Below, in pieces: positions 61,182 through 64,000 of a stretch of DNA of 64,000 nt (the stretch's first letter is position 1; each line of letters begins with the position of its first letter). The DNA comes from Streptomyces mirabilis (GTDB lineage Bacteria > Actinomycetota > Actinomycetes > Streptomycetales > Streptomycetaceae), in NCBI RefSeq assembly GCF_039503195.1, contig NZ_JBCJKP010000001.1:9300001-9364000 (forward strand), written 5' to 3'. Made by a program: the position numbers and the translations under genes. The notes beneath the pieces were generated by a model. The model did not search any database. It saw only the letters and a list, made by a program, of their open reading frames with translations, and was not told the origin of the DNA.

Positions 61182-61928
61182 CTACCGCTTCTGCCCAAGC
61201 CAGTCGGAGAACCGGGTCTCGGTGATATGCGCGTCAGGACCTGGCACGAGCGTGGTTTCCTTCAGCTCGGCACCGGAGTACGGGGCGCTCGGGTCCGTGA
61301 CGACCGTGCGGGTGTCGTCCTTGTCGGCGAGTATCTGACGGATGAGTTCGTCGAGCTGGAACACGTCCGGGCCGGCGACCTCCACCACGCCGTTGACCGG
61401 GGCACCGACCGCAGTGCGGCCGACGGCAGCGGCCACGTCGTCGGAGTAGATGGGCTGGAACTTGACGGGGGCCAGACGCACGGTGTCGCCCTCGGTCGAG
61501 ATGTCCGCGATCCCGTTCACGAACTCGAAGAACTGAGTGGCGTGGACGATGGAGTACGGGATGTCGGAGGCCTTGATCAGCTCTTCCTGCGCCTGCTTGG
61601 CACGGAAGTAGCCGCTCTCCTGAAGGCGGTCGGTACCGACCACGGACAGCGCCACGTGGTGCGTCACACCAGCGTCCGCCTCGGCCCGCAGGAGATTGGT
61701 GGTCGAGGTGCGGAAGAAGTTCATGACGTCTTCGTCGTCCCAGGACGGGGAGTTGGACACATCGACCACGACCGACGCGTCCTGCAGTGTCTCGGCAAGC
61801 CCTTCGCCGGTCAGTGTGTTGACGCCGGTGTTGGGTGAGGCTGCGACCGCCTCGTGCCCGTACTCGTTGAGCTTGCCTATCAGCTTCGAGCCGATGAGCC
61901 CGGTTCCGCCGATCACTACGACCTTCAT
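61182..61928 (-). CDS. NmrA/NAD(P)-binding SDR-like protein
   Basis: 248-residue atypical SDR. NAD(P)-binding KVVVIGGTGLIGSKLIGKLN; the family VVDVSNSPSWDDEDVMNFFR and HHVALSVVGTDRLQESGYFR then AKQAQEELIKASDIPYSIVH (Tyr-x3-Lys-like YFRAK) are present. These proteins act as redox or quinone sensors or reductases. ATG 61928 has GAAAGGA. It lies upstream of YceI in the same direction with a gap of about 100 bases. Confidence 0.9.
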   Translation of the reverse strand: MKVVVIGGTGLIGSKLIGKLNEYGHEAVAASPNTGVNTLTGEGLAETLQDASVVVDVSNSPSWDDEDVMNFFRTSTTNLLRAEADAGVTHHVALSVVGTDRLQESGYFRAKQAQEELIKASDIPYSIVHATQFFEFVNGIADISTEGDTVRLAPVKFQPIYSDDVAAAVGRTAVGAPVNGVVEVAGPDVFQLDELIRQILADKDDTRTVVTDPSAPYSGAELKETTLVPGPDAHITETRFSDWLGQKR

Positions 61929-62120
61929 AGCGGTGTCCTTTCATAGGTATTCATGCTGCGGCGCGCAGCTGCGACGAGTTCCTCGTCGGCGCCGAAAGAA
62001 TTTTGGTCTGCGTTGGGAGAGACCGGACAGCAGATCCATTTGTGACAGGGATTCGTAAGAATCGGGAAAATCCCTGGAACGGACCCTCAATGAGACTGTT
62101 CAGCCAGTCGTGGAGGGGCG

Positions 62121-63851
62121 TTATTCGGCGAGCTTTCCGTCGGTCGAGACCTCTGTCATCAGCGCGGAAATCTCGTCGGGAATGGCAGGAATGCTCTCGC
62201 GGGTGATACCGGTCGTGGGTGACCACACGAGGTTGACCTGCTGGGCGGGGTCCTGGTGGGGGTGGTCGCTGCGGTTGTGGCAGCCACGGGTCTCGCGTCG
62301 CTCAAGTGCTGCTTCGAGGGTCGCCCGGGCCGACAGTGCCGCGGACTTGAGATCAAAGGCGTGGGCGAGATCCTGGAAGCCGGCGATGTCCGGGTGGACG
62401 CCGATGTCCGCCATCCTCTTCTCGATCGCCGCGAGTTCCGCGAGCCCGGTGCGCAGGCCTTGTTCGTCGCGTACGACTCCGGCGTGCTCGGTCATGGTGT
62501 TGCGGATGGCGCGCTGCAGGGCGCGGACGTTCTCCGGCCCGTCGGCGACGAGAAGGTCGTCGATCTCCGCGCGGGCCTCTGCGATGGCCGACGCCGACCG
62601 GGGCTGGGCGGTCAGGGACTGCGAGTAGGCGGCGGCCGCCCGGCCCGTGATGCGGCCGAAGACCAGCAGTTCGATGAGACTGTTCCCGCCGAGGCGATTG
62701 GCACCGTGCAGGCCGCTCGACGCCTCACCGATGGCGTACAGACCGCGCACGTCGGTGCGGTGGTCCTCGGGACGTACCCACACCCCACCCATCGAATAGT
62801 GCGCGGTGGGCGCGATCTCGATCGGATCGCGGGTGATGTCCAGCATCTGCAGATCGAGCAGGGTCTGGTAGACCCGGGGGAGACGCGTCATGATCGTCTG
62901 CCGTGGCAGATGGGAGACGTCGAGCCATACTCCGCCCTTGGGCGTCCCCCGCCCTTCCTTGATCTCCGTGTAGGACGCCAAGGCCACGCGGTCGCGGGTC
63001 GACAACTCCATGCGTGCAGGGTCGTAGCGGTTCATGAACCGCTCGCCGAGCGCGTTGCGCAGGATGCCGCCCTCACCTCGGGCGGCCTCGCTGACCAGGG
63101 TTCCGGCCGCGTTCTCCGGCTCGATGATCCCGGAAGGATGGAACTGCACCAGCTCGGCGTCGCGCAGACGGGCTCCGGCCTCCACCGCCAGGCGGAAGGA
63201 ATCGCCTGTGTTCTCGTCGCGCCGGGAGGACGTTCGCCGCCAGATGCGGGTGTGACCACCAGCGGCAAGGATGACGGCGTCGGCGTGGATCAGGTACCGC
63301 GTTCCATGGGTGAGATCGAAGCCGTAGGCACCGAAGACGGCGCCGTCGTGGACCAGAAGCCGGGTGATGTAGACACCGTCGAGCACCGGAACGTTCAGCT
63401 GCTCCGCGCGCCGGATAAGCGTGCGCTGGATCTCCAGACCGGTGTAGTCGCCGGCAAACGCGGTCCGCCGATACTTGTGCGCGCCGAAGAAGCGCTGGGA
63501 GATCCGGCCGTCCTCCTCCCGGGCGAAGGCCATGCCATAGCGTTCCAGGTCGCCGATGCCCTGAGCGGCGCCCTGGGTGACGATCTCCACGGTGCGGGGA
63601 TCGGCCAGCAGATAACTCTCCTTGAGAGTGTCGGCGGCGTGCTGCTGCCAGCTGTCCTCGGGATCCATGGTGGCCAGGGCCGCATTGATTCCTCCAGCAG
63701 CAAGCGCCGTATGCGCGTCCTCCTTGGGACGCTTGCCGACCGCGAGGACGTCGACACCGGCCTCGGCCAGCTCGATCGCCGCTCGCAGCCCAGCACCTCC
63801 GGTTCCGATCACCAGCACCATGGTGGAAATACGTTGTTCGGTGATAGCCAC
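62121..63851 (-). CDS. Fumarate reductase/succinate dehydrogenase-type flavoprotein
   Basis: 576-residue FAD-linked dehydrogenase. FAD-binding MVLVIGTGGAGLRAAIELAE; substrate and catalytic region LVQFHPSGI, RDRVALASYTEI, EIAPTAHYSMGGVWV (catalytic His) and GLYAIGEASSGLHGANRLGG then NSLIELLVFGR. The C-terminal capping domain is complete but the tail is shorter than classical SdhA. No iron-sulfur or membrane anchor subunit is visible downstream; the upstream side leaves the window, so partners may lie there. L-aspartate oxidase is a related alternative. GTG 63851 has GGAG. Confidence 0.87.
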   Translation of the reverse strand: MAITEQRISTMVLVIGTGGAGLRAAIELAEAGVDVLAVGKRPKEDAHTALAAGGINAALATMDPEDSWQQHAADTLKESYLLADPRTVEIVTQGAAQGIGDLERYGMAFAREEDGRISQRFFGAHKYRRTAFAGDYTGLEIQRTLIRRAEQLNVPVLDGVYITRLLVHDGAVFGAYGFDLTHGTRYLIHADAVILAAGGHTRIWRRTSSRRDENTGDSFRLAVEAGARLRDAELVQFHPSGIIEPENAAGTLVSEAARGEGGILRNALGERFMNRYDPARMELSTRDRVALASYTEIKEGRGTPKGGVWLDVSHLPRQTIMTRLPRVYQTLLDLQMLDITRDPIEIAPTAHYSMGGVWVRPEDHRTDVRGLYAIGEASSGLHGANRLGGNSLIELLVFGRITGRAAAAYSQSLTAQPRSASAIAEARAEIDDLLVADGPENVRALQRAIRNTMTEHAGVVRDEQGLRTGLAELAAIEKRMADIGVHPDIAGFQDLAHAFDLKSAALSARATLEAALERRETRGCHNRSDHPHQDPAQQVNLVWSPTTGITRESIPAIPDEISALMTEVSTDGKLAE

Positions 63852-64000
63852 GATCTACTCCGATCGCCGAGGGATTGTCACTCAGTAGGACCAGGACGTC
63901 CTGGAATGTGTGACACCGTTCGTGGACGCTCTCGTGGCAGGTGACGTCCACTGACATCGATCCCATCGACGACCTCGGCGGGCGGGCGTCGGCTGTCACA

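Noticed and set aside
1..64000. tRNA or rRNA genes
   Set aside because: No cloverleaf with a T-loop consensus and no conserved rRNA stretch was found on either strand by reading.

Overview
The window is chromosomal DNA of a Streptomyces or close relative. It has very high G+C with strong third-position G/C bias, GTG starts, leaderless promoters, and typical actinomycete families (WhiB, LAL/LuxR, ECF sigma with SnoaL tail, SpoIIE phosphatases, pirin, BlaI/M56). No rRNA or tRNA gene was recognised.

Left part (1-24.8 kb) is mostly intact, tightly packed housekeeping-type DNA: flotillin and NfeD-like protein; amidase divergent from a LacI regulator, then 4-hydroxybenzoate hydroxylase and an aromatic-type aldehyde dehydrogenase; thioredoxin divergent from a flavin disulfide reductase; peptide deformylase; PepSY membrane protein; BlaI repressor with M56 protease; two CorC/HlyC-type CBS membrane proteins ending in a strong terminator; TPR protein; two MarR-like regulators; pirin; an IS110 relic; a surface-glycan operon (truncated methyltransferase, acyltransferase, NodB deacetylase); and a GntR/ABC operon whose ATPase carries a frameshift.

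Middle part (24.8-45 kb) is an accessory island of respiration and stress genes mixed with debris. Intact genes: NDH-2, small membrane protein, ECF sigma factor, LAL regulator, acyl-CoA dehydrogenase, DUF5134-like protein, HAD phosphatase, an orphan cytochrome b and a WhiB protein. Broken genes: DUF3533-like tail, winged-helix protein, nitroreductase, GAF and SpoIIE halves lying head to head, cupin, DUF5134-like copy, CoA-transferase and methyltransferase. Several broken genes have an intact or second relative elsewhere in the window, so the island has been duplicated and eroded.

The most interesting block is 45.2-52.9 kb. Two divergent operons encode, leftwards, an SDR, a PlsC acyltransferase and an alkyl-DHAP-synthase-like flavoprotein, and rightwards, a ferritin-like protein, a fatty acyl-CoA reductase/HAD fusion and a second diiron ferritin-like protein. 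Together these supply every step expected of a glycerol ether-lipid pathway: fatty alcohol formation, acyl-to-alkyl exchange on DHAP, ketone reduction and sn-2 acylation, plus oxidases of unknown role.

Right part (52.9-64 kb) has a nitroreductase, HxlR and TetR regulators, a DUF3533-like membrane protein, an insertion-sequence cluster (IS5-type relics, an 880-bp IS5-type element with TAA duplications, an intact 1390-bp IS256-type element with 8-bp duplications), then a leftward run of fumarate reductase/succinate dehydrogenase-type flavoprotein, NmrA-like protein, YceI protein and a 56-residue coiled-coil protein.
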